From NCBI GenBank assembly GCA_025618425.1, contig CM046851.1, positions 849,967 through 913,966 of the forward strand: a stretch of DNA of 64,000 nucleotides, in the 5' to 3' direction. Source of the DNA: Heliocidaris tuberculata (lineage: Eukaryota; Echinodermata; Echinoidea; Camarodonta; Echinometridae). A program made the position numbers and the translations under genes. The notes beneath the pieces were generated by a model. It worked only from the letters and a program-made list of their open reading frames with translations, made no database searches and was not told where the DNA came from. Positions 1 to 10,283 of the stretch are shown here, in pieces. How positions within the stretch are numbered: the stretch's first letter is position 1; every line of letters begins with the position of its first letter.

Positions 1-85
1 CGATCCTGATTGGTTGAAAATCGAGTTGCGTTTAATTTTTTGAGTTGCGTTTAATCGCAACTTTTTATGCAAGAGGGCCCTGGTC
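1..85. repeat. Edge of a palindromic MITE-like repeat
   Basis: The motif GAGTTGCGTTTAAT occurs twice 19 bases apart (from 23 and from 42). The second copy runs into a short palindrome, GTTGCG-TTTAAT-CGCAAC. This looks like the end of a small non-autonomous DNA transposon cut by the window edge. The family is not identified. Confidence 0.35.
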
Positions 86-633
86 ATGGGAGTGGTCTTA
101 AAAGATGTATTGTCATATCACAGACCAATATCTTTACTTACGTGTTCCTCTAAGATACTAGAAAGGTCTGTTAATGCTCCCAATCTTTTAAAAACAAATT
201 TATTTCACATTTTATTTGACAAAACTGGATTGGAGAAAAGCATTCAACACTTTTGGCTGTTACTGACTTTGTACTGAATTTAAATGAAACTTTTGAAGAA
301 CGAAAAATTGCGTGTTTATAGGTATAAAAATGATTAAGTTAGAGACTTCCAAACAATGAATACAATTAGATAATTATAGGCTGAAAATATACCTAATACA
401 ACCGTTAAAAATCTATTAATAGTATAAACGATTTAACTATATATGACCAAATAGGCTTGTAGATAATTATATTTCTTCTATATGTATACGTTCTATGATA
501 TTTTATTTGTCTATTTTTTTTTTAATGCTCTCATTGTTATGTAATGATTGATAAATTTAAGTGTTTTTTCCCAAATATCTGTTTCATGATTTTATGAAAA
601 TGTGGAAATAAACTTTGAACTTTGAACTTTGAA
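86..633 (+). mobile_element. LINE relic (reverse transcriptase fragment plus 3' tail)
   Basis: The plus-strand translation from 86 contains YHRPISLLTCSSKILERSV, which matches the RT finger motif NYRPISLLxxxSKILERxV of jockey/CR1-type non-LTR retrotransposons. Reading frames then decay. At about 590-632 there is AATAAACTTTGAAC followed by repeats of CTTTGAA, a typical LINE 3' tail. I read this as one internally deleted, long-dead copy, although the two ends could belong to different insertions. Confidence 0.6.
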
Positions 634-639
634 CTATAT

Positions 640-1130
640 TTTCATAATTTAAGGCGTTGCGACATATTGTTGCAGAAGGTAACAAAACTGTTAAAAAATG
701 AACAAACAATAAAAAAAGAATATTCGGACTCAGAATGTGGAGGAACGGTACACGTTGAAAATAGGGGAAGGGATGGGAAGAGTGGGTTAGATGTAGTGTA
801 TGTATACCACAACACAATATTAAACATTAGGAAAACATTGTAAAGGAAAACATAAGTGGAGGAGTAAAGTAAGCATGGCTTGTATTTCATAGACCCCTGT
901 TTGGAAAAAACTTTAAAAAAAAGTTACAGTCCTTAAATTAAAAGAAAAAAGAAAGAAACGTGCTTATTAGGTCATGTAATCTATCAAAAAATCAAATATT
1001 GCTAAACATTGTTAAAAGAAAACCAAAAATAATATCAATGACTTCATGTGAAGTTAAGAAATATAATCATTACGAGTCTTGAAATGACTAACCTCTTTTG
1101 AACACGACCGTCATAATGGAGTGATACATG
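640..1130. other. No recognisable feature
   Basis: AT-rich sequence. The short open frames on both strands show no recognisable motif. Confidence 0.4.
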
Positions 1131-1134
1131 TGTA

Positions 1135-1700
1135 TTAATAATAATAATGATAATAATGAATATTTAGGAGCGCTAAAAACAGAAAGTATACAAAAATAAA
1201 AATTTGAAAACACAAGACAACAACAACAGCAAAGAGACAGACTAAAAAAAAGAGATTACATTAAAACATATTACTGGGGAAAGAGATGTATTTAGGGATC
1301 TTTTGAAAGTGGCAAGACAAGTTATTTCTCTGATGCAGAGTGGAATATTGTTCCACGTTTATGATGCAGCCACTGAGAAGCGCTTTTCAGTTGATGAGAG
1401 TCTGGATTTTGGAATAACGAGCTTACATTTGTCAGCTGTTGAGCAAAGATTGCGAGACAGTGTATATATTTTGAGTGTGTTATCAATATATTCAGGAGCT
1501 AAATGGTTTAGAATTTTAAAGACGTACAAACAAACTTTAAAAATAATACGTTGGTGAAGAGGTTACCATTGGTAACCAGTGAAGTTCCTTAACCAAAGAT
1601 GAAGTATGTGTCCTAGATCCTAGGCCAAAAATAAGTCTAGCAGCCCGATTCTGGACAGTTTCAAGCTTCCTCCTATCATTGCCTATCTTTGGAAGATAAA
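1135..1700 (-). mobile_element. LINE relic, C-terminal end of RT ORF (minus strand)
   Basis: On the minus strand, about 1580-1690 translates to KLETVQNRAARLIFGLGS followed by RTHTSSLVKELHWLPM. This is the conserved C-terminal block of CR1/L2-type LINE ORF2 (QNxAARL...LHWLPI). Towards its 3' side, at 1138-1166, lies an (ATT)n-like run, the usual tail for this group. The rest of the element is missing or unrecognisable. Confidence 0.65.
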
Positions 1701-2100
1701 ACTGTATTATTATAGGCTATTAAAATAATCTAATCGGGAAAGAATTAAAGCTCTGACAGCATGGTGACAAGTCTTCACATCAATGAATCTACGAATTGTC
1801 CATAAATATTATCAATGTTTGTCTTGTTTCTAGGTTTTTATCATCAATGTTTTTATAATGCAATTATTTATTTGCCTCCAACTTTGATATGAAGTCAATC
1901 TGTAACCTAAACAAAATTAACTTTTAGTACTTAATAAGGAAATGAAAAATAACATCATCTACCATTAATATAGTAACGATTACCTCATATACAACACACT
2001 TTAAATTTTCAATAATCCCCTTCTTAAATAATCAATCCTCTGTGAACATGATAAATTACGGATATTTTGAATGACTTTTTTGAATCTAGAGTCTGATTGT
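1701..2100. other. No recognisable feature
   Basis: AT-rich sequence without coding or repeat signals that I can name. Confidence 0.35.
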
Positions 2101-2250
2101 AAATATTTACAATGTAATTACAATGTATTTCTATTTTGTACTTGTAAGATCAACTTGTATATGTACAATTCAACTTTTGGTTGTGATGCATGAGATTTTT
2201 AAAATAAAGACCATTTTATCTATCTTTCTATCTATCCATCTATCGATATT
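2101..2250 (+). mobile_element. LINE/SINE 3' tail with (TATC)n end
   Basis: The stretch ends with AAAATAAAGACCATTTTATC followed by repeated CTATC units to about 2248. A short unique 3' end running into a simple-repeat tail is typical of non-LTR retrotransposons. There is no coding part left. Confidence 0.45.
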
Positions 2251-2269
2251 AGCAAGTTTGTTTGTTTTT

Positions 2270-2480
2270 TTAGAAAAAAAGACCACCCCCCGAAAAAAAA
2301 GAAAAAAAAGAAAAGAAGGGGGATGTGAACAGTACTGGGGGGGGGGGGGGGGGGGGGAGAGAGAGAGAGAGACAAAAACAAACAAGAAAAAAAAATGTTG
2401 TGAACAAGCAATACGGGGGGGGGGGGGGGGAAGGTAAGGAGGCAGGGATAACTAGAAGAGGGGTGGAGTGATAGAAAGAG
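2270..2480. repeat. Low-complexity A/G tract with two long G-runs
   Basis: Purine-rich DNA with G-runs of roughly 20 (from 2338) and 15 (from 2416) bases and an intervening (GA)n stretch. The apparent open frames here (poly-Pro, poly-Gly, Ser-rich) are composition artefacts. Confidence 0.7.
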
Positions 2481-2596
2481 ATAGAGGAAACGCTGGAAGA
2501 AAGAGGCCATCTAATACATTTGTTTAATTCTACGATTATAAATTTACGTTTCTTGATTTTGTAGCTATCAACCAAGGACAATTTATGTTTACGATT

Positions 2597-3660
2597 GAAT
2601 GTATTAAATGTTGGGGTTTATTTCAACGCCGTGTCAAGTGAGTTCCAAAGTTGCGGTCCAGTGTATATGAAGGTTTTTTGTAAAACAAGCCCCCCCCCCC
2701 TTTTTTTTAAATTTTTTTTACAAAGGTTATGTACATGTGGTTTCCAAGAAAGTTTATCATCGATCGTCACACCTAGTATAAATGCAGTACCTAGAAATAT
2801 GGTTTCAATTTTGCTTATGAAATGTTTGTTCATGATAACAGTTCCCAGTAATGTGTGTAATGTGTTGCTTAAAAGAATGAATTACTGGTTTTCTCAAGAT
2901 TCAAAGAAAGTCTATTTGATCTAATCCAATTAGCTACACTTTTTAACTCAGTGTTTACTGTTTGTACTAGCTGGTGTGGATCTCGATGCGAAAAGATAAT
3001 ATTTGAGTCGTCCGCGAATAATATAAAAGATGATACATGAGACGATCTATAAAAGTCGTTAAAAGTAGGGGACCGAGAATCGACCCTAGGGGTATCTCAC
3101 AATTGATTACATTTTGACTAGTTATTGATAGAGACAAATTGTTTTCTGTTTGTGAGGTAATTCCTAAACCACTCCAAGACCTTGTCTCTAATTCCTTAAT
3201 GATATAATTTATGTAAAAGAGTTCTGTAATCTATTTTGTCGAAGGCCTTGGAGAAATCCAGGAATGTGCCGATTGTGTGGGAGTTGTTGTCATATGCTGT
3301 AGTTACTTTTTCAGTGAGAGTTAAGAGAGCATGTGTTGTGCTGAGTTTTTCTCTAAAAAACCCCCACCACATTGCATGCTGCTCAAAATGTCTAAGTCAT
3401 TAATGAATGAGATCAGTCTCTCGTAGATAATTTTTCGAGTATCTTAGAAAAAATTATTAACAGGGATATCGGACGGTAATTACTGACTTCAAGTGAATCA
3501 CTCTTTTCGAATAGAGGAATAACTCTGGCTATTTTCATAGCGTCAGGCACAACTCCCGTTGTTAAAGATAAGTTAAACATATGTAATAGTGGAACATTTA
3601 TTTCAGGGAAAATGTTTTTTAAGAGGAAAACATTTATACCATCGAGTCCAGGAGATTTGT
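2597..3660 (-). mobile_element. LINE relic, reverse transcriptase domain (minus strand)
   Basis: Minus-strand translation gives an ordered series of jockey/CR1-type RT blocks with many frameshifts. Near 3430-3570 there is GVVPDAMKIARVIPLFEKSD followed by NYRPISLL. Near 3190-3250 there is FDKIDYRTLLHKLY. Near 2990-3020 there is ILFADDSNIIFSHRDP, the catalytic FADD box. At 2618-2833 there are LGVTIDDKLSWKPHVHNLCK and FIYTGPQLWNSL. The C/T-homopolymer at 2691-2708 lies where the thumb region should be, so part was lost. Dead copy, 5' truncated. Confidence 0.8.
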
Positions 3661-3662
3661 GT

Positions 3663-3665
<3 letters not shown>

Positions 3666-3696
<31 letters not shown>
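3666..3696. repeat. Poly-T tract
   Basis: About 30 consecutive T residues just upstream of the minus-strand LINE relic. Confidence 0.8.
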
Positions 3697-3701
<5 letters not shown>

Positions 3702-4044
3702 TAACAATATCGCCTATTTCTGTTGAATCTGTCGGGTATAAGAAAAGTGTATTTGGGTTAGGTTCAAGTAAATAGTCTAAAAAGTGTTTGTTAACAGGAG
3801 GTATCATTTGCAATAAAGAGTTACCGATATTTAATAACAAAGTAATTGTTAAATGTTTCTACAATTATTGTAGGTCTTCTATCTTGTTGTTGTTAACTCT
3901 AATAGCGACCAGTATTTCACAATCAATATGCAAAATATACAGGTGCCTTGTTAATCAACACAAAAAAATACTTCATGTTTGTGTTCCACTGCCGCATCAT
4001 TTTTTTTTCCTACAGGAAAACACCTTTCATTTATTTTCAGAAAA

Positions 4045-4330
4045 ATGCCCCGTGATTGATTGATTGATTGATTGACTGAAATGGTTTTATTTATTATCAA
4101 ACTTTGCAGCCAAATGGCTGAATTGTGTCTGATTTACAATGATAAAAAATACGATAACAGAAAAAATACACTACACATAGAAAACAGGTTAAAAAAACAA
4201 AATTCAAAAGATAATTGACATGCACAGTATGAAATTACAATAAGAAGATCAATACATGTAAATCTAATAAGAATAGGAATAACTAGAGTGTGTGACATCA
4301 AAATAATTAAAACCTGGTTTGATATTCTAG
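4045..4330 (-). mobile_element. LINE 3' end with (TCAA)n tail (minus strand)
   Basis: The plus strand shows (GATT)n at 4054-4075 followed by TTTATTTATTATCAAACTTT and AT-rich sequence. On the minus strand this reads as a unique 3' UTR ending in AATAAATAAAACC and a (TCAA)n tail. This fits the 3' end of a CR1/L2-type LINE. No coding sequence survives. Confidence 0.45.
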
Positions 4331-4359
4331 ATGTACCTGTGACCCGGCATATTTATATC

Positions 4360-4417
4360 ATTATCATCACCATTATTATCATTACTATTATTACCATTAT
4401 CATTATTATAACTACTA

Positions 4418-4473
<56 letters not shown>

Positions 4474-4560
4474 TTACTACTACTACTATTACTACTACTA
4501 CTACTACTCCTACTCCTACTACTACTACTACTATTATTGTCATTATTATTATTATCACTG
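4360..4560. repeat. (ATT)n/(CTA)n trinucleotide microsatellite
   Basis: An ATT/ATC-rich run at 4363-4418 passes into a long CTA tract (about 4419-4535) and back to ATT. The poly-Leu, poly-Ser and poly-Val frames across it are artefacts of the repeat. Confidence 0.9.
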
Positions 4561-4766
4561 AACAAGAAGTAACATACCCTTCCTCGGTTAATCTACACAA
4601 ATATATAATCCATGGTAAAAAGAAAGAGCCCATCGTTTCATGTCTTAGCCCCAACAGAGGATACGTTAATTAAGTGTCATATTTCATGACGGCTACATTT
4701 TTTATGAAAGATATACTCTTTCATATCAAAGGGCATAACCATTATGCAGGTTCAGTACCGAGCACT

Positions 4767-5116
4767 TTATTTTGAGATGATAAGTATTTCATTTCGAGCG
4801 GGTACTAAAATACGACCATTTTCATCCTCTGTCGACATGGAACGCCAAAATAACATCATATCATCCACCAATGCAACCGGTGCCGTCTGTCGAAAATACG
4901 CTGTTTGTGTAAAAAAATCAGAAAGTTTGTTCCCAAGATCTGATTGCTCATCAAACACCTCGGTGATGTCCCATTGCGTCGAAATAACTACAGTTGTGAC
5001 GTCATATCCCTGCTTTTGTGCGAAGGCCCGTACATCCTCTGAAGTTAATTCTTCACTTTTTTGGGTACTTGGTGCAATCCCTGGTATCTTCGGGATAGTT
5101 TTCTGGACCAGGGTAC
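4767..5116 (-). CDS. Histamine N-methyltransferase-like, last coding exon
   Basis: C-terminal exon of an HNMT-like S-adenosylmethionine-dependent methyltransferase, about 115 residues ending in TAA (4767-4769). It contains SEELTSEDVRAFAQKQGY, a WDITEVFD block, LSDFFTQTAYFRQTAP and a final GRILVPARNEILIISK. This is the order seen in the C-terminal half of the HNMT family (two-residue acidic helix, small acidic loop, DFLTxTxxFxxTAP, terminal beta strand). The acceptor is ...AAAAG at 5117-5118, read on the minus strand. The exon opens with two bases (GT) that complete the Gly codon begun by the exon at 9331-9657, so phase and sequence agree. Substrate is inferred from family only; many invertebrate paralogues are uncharacterised. 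Confidence 0.72.
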
Positions 5117-5249
5117 CTTTTATAAACAAAAACAGGAGGAGGAACAAATTGGGAGAAGAAATTAAGTATGATGAATATTGGTATATTACATCACCTGATG
5201 TTGTGATTACTCAACCTGCCCATTGTTTTCTAAATGGTTGTAGATATAG

Positions 5250-6281
5250 TCAGGTCTGATAAGCCCATATTTTTTAGTTTTGGGGACAGAGTTTACAAAA
5301 GCACCAAACTTTGCATACTTACTTTTTAGGGCAATAGCTTCACTTTTTCCCCACAGAACCCATTGAATTAAACCACTTCTTCATTCAAAATTATGCTAAT
5401 TTATGCGAATTACAGTATTAAATCAATACATTGACAATGTAAAAATCAAAGAGACTGAAGTCTATCAAACTTTAGATATGCATTTTTTGTGGCGATAGCT
5501 TTTTCCCTCACAAGACATTAATTAAATATCATCTTTATGCAAAATTATGCTAATTTATGCAAATTATTGCATTATATCAATTCTCTGTTTGTTTATACAG
5601 TGTAAAAATTAAAGCGCCTGAAAATGTACCGAATTTTCCATATATTCGTCATGCCAATAGGTTTTTTTTTCCCCACATAACTCACTGAGTTAACTCACAT
5701 CTTCATGCAAATTTATGGAATTATACAGCGTGGAATGTTCCGCACCAAACTTTCCTTATACTGGTAATGCAAATAAATTCACCTTTTCCGCAGGACCCAA
5801 CAAATTCTGTCTTCATTCCGCTTTATGTAGATTTATACAAACTCTATGAGTATATTAATAGAATTCCATTGATATCATGCATAATTAATTGCAGGAGAGT
5901 TTTAAAATGTGCTTCCCGCTCCTACATTTATACCTTCATTTTAACCACAGCTGTAAATCAACTCATATTACATTTTCTGGTTTTAAGGTTCCTGCATATT
6001 ATATACATTTATTAGTATTACATTGACACTGGTCGGGACTTTGTTATACTTCGACTATAATTCACTCACTGAAAAGTATAAAAACACCCTTTCATTGTTA
6101 ATAAAAATGTAAATTCTATTTCTTTAGAAACACAAATACCATTTAATATGTTAAACACTATAAAAAAACAAACAAAAAAACATTAGAGACAAGGGCAGTT
6201 TATCAATGATAAACAAGATTATTTCTGTGGTCCCCAGGATACGAAAACTTAAAATGATCTAAGGAAGGGCCTATTCAATCG
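5250..6281. repeat. Repeat family X, copy A (first part), with internal tandem monomers
   Basis: Begins TCAGGTCTGATAAGCCCATA and is strongly similar to 10284-10900. Inside are degenerate repeats of about 165 bases, each with ACCAAACTTT, an 'AATAGCTT' block, a (C)CCATTGAATTAA-like block and TTATGCTAATTTATGCAAAT. Starts fall near 5300, 5465, 5630 and 5745. No coding content. It lies inside the intron of the HNMT-like gene. Confidence 0.65.
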
Positions 6282-7019
6282 GTAATAATAATAATAATAA
6301 TAATGCATGTAACTTATCAGTCAGACCCAACTTCGGAAAACCGAGCATGAGGGCGTATGAATATAGAGCCCTCATCGTTCAGTGCGAGGCAGTGTGTACA
6401 AAAGGCATGGGGGAAATCTTGCAAAGTCAACCAGTCAACGCTATATAAATTTTTAAAAATAATGCTACGTGCCAATTATCTTCAAAATCCTTGATGATTC
6501 GTCATATGAAATGACTTTCAAATAACAAACGTTTGAAATAAATATATCTACAGCATTATTTTTGAAAAATATATTATCAACAGCAGGTCGACATTGCACG
6601 ATTTTCCCCATGTCTTTTGTACACACTGTCTCACACTGAACGATGAGGGCTCTGTATTCATCTTGCTCCATTCGCCGTTTTTGGAGTATATATATACCTG
6701 TGCTCGGTTTTCCGGAGTTGGGTCTGACTGCTTATATAGCGCCAAATCCACTCTGTGGATTGCTCAAGGCGCATGTAGAAATTAATTAAGAATTAAACAG
6801 AAATGTTGTTACATGATTTTTAAAAGAATCAGAAGTTATACACTTTTGATGTCTTCAGGAAGGCTATTCCATAATTTAGGACATATTACGTGGGCAAAAT
6901 GATCTTTCCCCCCAAGATTTTGCGATTTTAGGAATCATAAGAGAACTGGAAGTGGATGAGCGCAAAAATCTCGCGGGGGTGTAATTTTGAATTAAAGAGG
7001 TATTGTATTGGGGAGCAGA
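6282..7019. mobile_element. Insertion in repeat X: inverted SINE-like pair with (AAT)n tail
   Basis: This segment is absent from the paralogous copy at about 10935-10960, which goes straight from 'CCTATTCAAATTG' to 'TAAATTTTCATTCCG'. It starts with (AAT)n at 6283-6303. It contains an inverted repeat: about 6313-6465, with CAGACCCAACTTCGGAAAAC, pairs with about 6553-6740, with TTTTCCGGAGTTGGGTCTG. GTAA lies at both edges (6281-6284 and 7019-7022), which may be a target duplication. The arms share GAGCCCTCATCGTTCAGTG. Probably two head-to-head SINE-like copies. Confidence 0.55.
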
Positions 7020-7430
7020 GTAAATTGTCATTGCGTCCAATGTTAAATCTAAAAATGTGTTGGTCTATCACAATTTGTCAAATAATTATCTTTTCCAGAC
7101 TCCAGGGGCGATAAGTCAAAACCACAAACCTTCTGTGTCCTGATCAATATAACCACAACACCATAGGTGGTCAATTAGAATTAAACTTAAAAAAGATTGG
7201 AATAACCTACAACTACAATAAGTCTCCTTAAAAAAAGAACAGTACAAAAGTGACATATTGATAAATTGCTTCACAGTTTACTTCTGACAACGATTTTGTG
7301 CCTATATCAGCATAATTAGCATAAAATGCCAATATCTAAACCTTTACTAGCTCTTATATAATAATATGATTTTTATAATTATTTAGGTGGGCTTTACTTT
7401 TAAATACAGACCACCTCATGTTTTTGTACA
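7020..7430. repeat. Repeat family X, copy A (second part)
   Basis: Matches 10960-11260 (TCAGCATAATTAGCATAAAA is identical in both). It then matches 14702-14758 (AATATGATTTTTA and CACCTCATGTTTTTGTAC). It therefore shows the state of the second copy before the LINE at 11262-14701 inserted. Confidence 0.6.
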
Positions 7431-7585
7431 AAATTTTCTTTATTTATTATTCATTTATTTTTATTTCTACCCACTTTTATGTACGCACAATATCTTCAAA
7501 ACGGAATTATATTTAAATTTACTATTTGATATAGCTGTAGATGTGGTTATTGTTTCAGCAGAGAAAATTTTTATATTTTCATTAA

Positions 7586-8117
7586 AGGAGAATGAAACCC
7601 TGGGGAAAAAAAATCAATTTTAATGAAAAGAGAGGATAGAGAGAAGCAATAGTTCCATCAAAATCAGTAACGAAATGAGAAAGTTATGAAAGTTGAAATG
7701 TCTCAGTTTACTTTCTATAGCGATCCTCAAATTGGCAATGTTGCTTCAAAGTGACAGGTTTCGTACTACAACTCTCAATATATTTTGTACACAAAATTTC
7801 ATATTTCCCCATTATTTCTCAAGGTGCAGCTTGTCTCCGTCTTAGCTCAAGATATATCATGGGAAAATGTATTTGACACAACATATGTTGAGTTCACAAA
7901 AAGACAAGCAGCATCTTTAGAGACAATGGAGAAAATATAACATTTTGTGTACAAAACATATTGAGAGTTGTAATACTAAACCTACCATTTTGAAGCAACA
8001 TTGCCAACTTGAGGATCGCCATAGACTTTTCAAACTTTCATAACATAGCCGGGGTAATATTGGAGCGCCCTGAGCACCATTCATGGTGGATATGAGCGCT
8101 ATATTAATATCCAATAC

Positions 8118-8148
<31 letters not shown>

Positions 8149-8256
8149 GTAACGTTTTCATTTCGTAACCGATTTTGATGGAACTTTTAAAAAAATTGCT
8201 TCTCTCTATCCTTTCTTTTAATTAAAATGGATTTTTCCCCAAGGTTTCATTCTCCT
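7586..8256. mobile_element. Fold-back MITE, copy 1 (TTAA-flanked), with a SINE-like insertion
   Basis: Ends AGGAGAATGAAACCC... and ...GGTTTCATTCTCCT are inverted repeats, each bordered by TTAA (7582-7585, 8257-8260). The arms stay complementary for about 300 bases (for example CGATCCTCAAATTGGCAATG near 7722 against CAACTTGAGGATCGCC near 8008), so the whole element folds back on itself. There is no ORF. The right arm is interrupted at about 8047-8153 by an unrelated tail. Further copies are at 21200 and 56201. The TTAA target suggests piggyBac-type mobilisation, but that is inference. Confidence 0.8.
8047..8155 (+). mobile_element. SINE/LINE 3' tail with (ATT)n inside the fold-back MITE
   Basis: Contains ATGAGCGCTATATTAATATC followed by (TAT)n. 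The GCGCTATA...(ATT)n pattern recurs at 14670-14701 (the 3' end of the LINE in this window) and, inverted, at 60180-60275. It shares its 3' end with the CR1/L2-type LINE and may have been mobilised by it. Confidence 0.55.
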
Positions 8257-8339
8257 TTAATTCTATTCATTAACAGTAGAAAAGTCGTCAATACAATGAT
8301 TATGAGTCAAGATACAATGTCCTTCATTTTAGACTCACT

Positions 8340-8990
8340 CATTGATTATACCTGACTTGCCGTGAATTTGGAGGTAATACACCAACAATTTAAAATTGTT
8401 AAAATTTGAATTTTAAAATACAATTTACAATTGAAAACACAAAACCAAACCAGAAACTGGAATATGTTTTTCGAAGTCCCTCTCCAACGCAGACACCAAT
8501 ATGTTACAAATTTCAGGCTGCTGGTGTAGTTGTTTCTTGATATATCATTGGAAATGTGTATTATGTTTAAATTTACATAAATTAAAACAAATATCATAAG
8601 ATTATTGAAATTATTGATGACATTTTATTCTTACTGACCGATCTAATCTTTATGTCACAAATTTGAAGCCCCTGCATATCTATTTCTTGAATATATCATA
8701 GAACATGTGTTTAAGGCATAAATTAGCATAAATTAACACAAGGATCGAGAAAAATGAAAATGATGAAACAATTAACACTGTAATTGCATTATCACACCGT
8801 TTTATGCATAAATTAACATAAGTTAACATAAAGATCAAGAAAAATGAATATGATGAAACAGTTAACACTGCAATTGCATTTCATTTCATCAGACTCACCT
8901 GGATATAACAAATTTACTGAACTAGTTTGTATATTTCAAGACATAAAAATGAATTCATGTTTTATACATAAATTTTGCACAAATTAGCAT
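8340..8990. repeat. AT-rich intronic repeat with internal tandem duplication
   Basis: Two copies of a block, about 8705-8790 and 8800-8885, share GCATAAATTA(G/A)CATAA, AAAAATGAA(A/T)ATGATGAAAC and GTTAACACTG. There is no coding signal. The sequence lies within the intron of the HNMT-like gene. Confidence 0.5.
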
Positions 8991-8996
8991 TTTTAT

Positions 8997-9031
8997 ATAG
9001 GGTGCCATTCACCGATTTCGTGGCACCCTAT
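8997..9031. other. Perfect 11-bp hairpin
   Basis: ATAGGGTGCCA (8997-9007) and TGGCACCCTAT (9021-9031) are perfectly complementary around a 13-base loop. Function unknown; it may be a remnant of a fold-back element. Confidence 0.6.
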
Positions 9032-9330
9032 CCAAAATTAACGCTTTTGATACATATGACTCACAGGCAAAAATTGCGCTTTTGTAAATTCCGTCCCCCA
9101 AGTTTTTTAACTGACCTGACTCCTATACTACATGGTGAAATGTCAAATGGTTATATTTTACAGTAGCGAGTTAATGCGTAGCAAATTCTAACTTGTTACA
9201 CCCTCCACCTAACTCCAAGCATTTACCCTTCTAATATATTTAAAGAGATATTTTCATAAACATGAAATCTTAATCATAATGTTTAGTTGTTTACTCTACT
9301 GTAAATATGATCTTATCTAAATGTACTTAC

Positions 9331-9657
9331 CAGTATGGTAAAGTACGAACAGAATACCATTGTCCTTCAACATGGATGTCAGTCGGGTGAAAGTCGTCTC
9401 AAAGTTACCAGTATAGTATAGCGAATGTATAGCGCTGACCAAGTTGTACTTGTACCCCGCCAAGGGACTTTCATCGAAAAATCGTGATAGAGGACCAGGG
9501 AACCAATGGGAGACGACTGACGAGGTATCATCTGAATTCAATGTGGCCACACTACTCTTGAATTTATCGAGCATGCCTTCATTGGGATCCACTGCAACGT
9601 TACATATAGATGTGTAGGAAGATTGAAGGCTCTTCAGGAAATGAAATTCGTACCGGC
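9331..9657 (-). CDS. Histamine N-methyltransferase-like, internal exon
   Basis: About 108 codons of the Rossmann methyltransferase core. The exon opens with Gly-Arg-Tyr-Glu-Phe, in the place just after the glycine-rich SAM motif I, which must lie on a missing upstream exon. NVAVDPNEGMLDKFK corresponds to the acidic end of strand beta-2. YNLVSAIHSLYYTGNFETTF and LTSMLKDNGILFVLYHTG match the beta-4/beta-5 region of HNMT-like proteins. The donor on the minus strand is CTG|GTAAGT (9325-9330) and the acceptor is TTCTAAAG|G. It ends in phase 1 and joins in frame to the exon at 4767-5116. The N-terminal exons were not found; they may be beyond the LINE block or lost, so the gene could be broken. Confidence 0.72.
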
Positions 9658-9719
9658 CTTTAGAAAAAAGAAAACAACACAGAGAATACAAAATAACACA
9701 AATCATGAAATATTTATAT

Positions 9720-9866
9720 AATACTGAATGGCCTTGAGTGGGATACAAGGGTATATCGCACGAGCTATGAGCATATTTCACGAGTCGGCAAGACGAGTGA
9801 AATATTTTCAAAGTGAGTGCGATATACCCTTGCGTCCAATGAAAGAAAAGTCATTCAATATTATTA
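9720..9866. mobile_element. Fold-back MITE-like hairpin
   Basis: CAAGGGTATATCGCAC (about 9747) is inverted as GTGCGATATACCCTTG (about 9818). The inner arms GCATATTTCACGAG and GACGAGTGAAATATTTT also pair, around TCGGCAA. The outer ends carry 'ATACTGAATGGCC' and 'TCATTCAATATT'. The element lies immediately upstream of the HNMT-like exon in transcription order. Confidence 0.6.
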
Positions 9867-10283
9867 TTATTAATTGTATGAAACCTAGTTGCTCAATTTT
9901 CACCATTACATGTGTTTATGTTTTTGTATTAACTTCAACATAAAACAAAGGTAGAAAAAATATTATTTTGTCCTTACCCAAGCATCTTGCAAGGGCTGCG
10001 CGCATACATCCATTGTCTTAACCTTTGCGTATTTAAACGCGTATTCACTTTAGAAAAGGAGATGATAGAAGGCTAAAAACAATGAATAACATACAGATTT
10101 TAGATAGATGAAAGAAGAAAAAGGAAGGAAATGGATAACGAAGAAGGAAAAGGGCGTACAGCAGTTGACCTTTACTTATTGGGTCAAACTGCGCACTACG
10201 CTGCGCAATGGCAGAACTTGAATTGAGCTAGAATCAGCGTTGATGAAAAATTGCATGAACGCTGTCCCGCTGAAACCGTGTTG
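9867..10283. other. No recognisable feature
   Basis: Mixed-composition DNA without coding motifs. On the minus strand GATGCTTGG|GTAAGG near 9976 could be a splice donor of an upstream HNMT-like exon, but the codons before it do not show the expected glycine-rich motif. Confidence 0.3.

Noticed and set aside
1303..1557. 84-codon plus-strand frame
   Set aside because: It overlaps the end of a minus-strand LINE relic and shows no recognisable domain.
2123..2581. Overlapping frames of about 100 codons, Pro- or Gly-rich
   Set aside because: Generated by G-runs and (GA)n; both strands are open for the same reason.
4288..4572. Poly-Leu / poly-Ser / poly-Val frames
   Set aside because: Direct translation of the (CTA)n microsatellite.
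9960..10040. Possible upstream HNMT-like exon ending GATGCTTGG|GTAAGG on the minus strand
   Set aside because: The phase would fit, but the encoded residues lack the glycine-rich SAM motif expected at that point.
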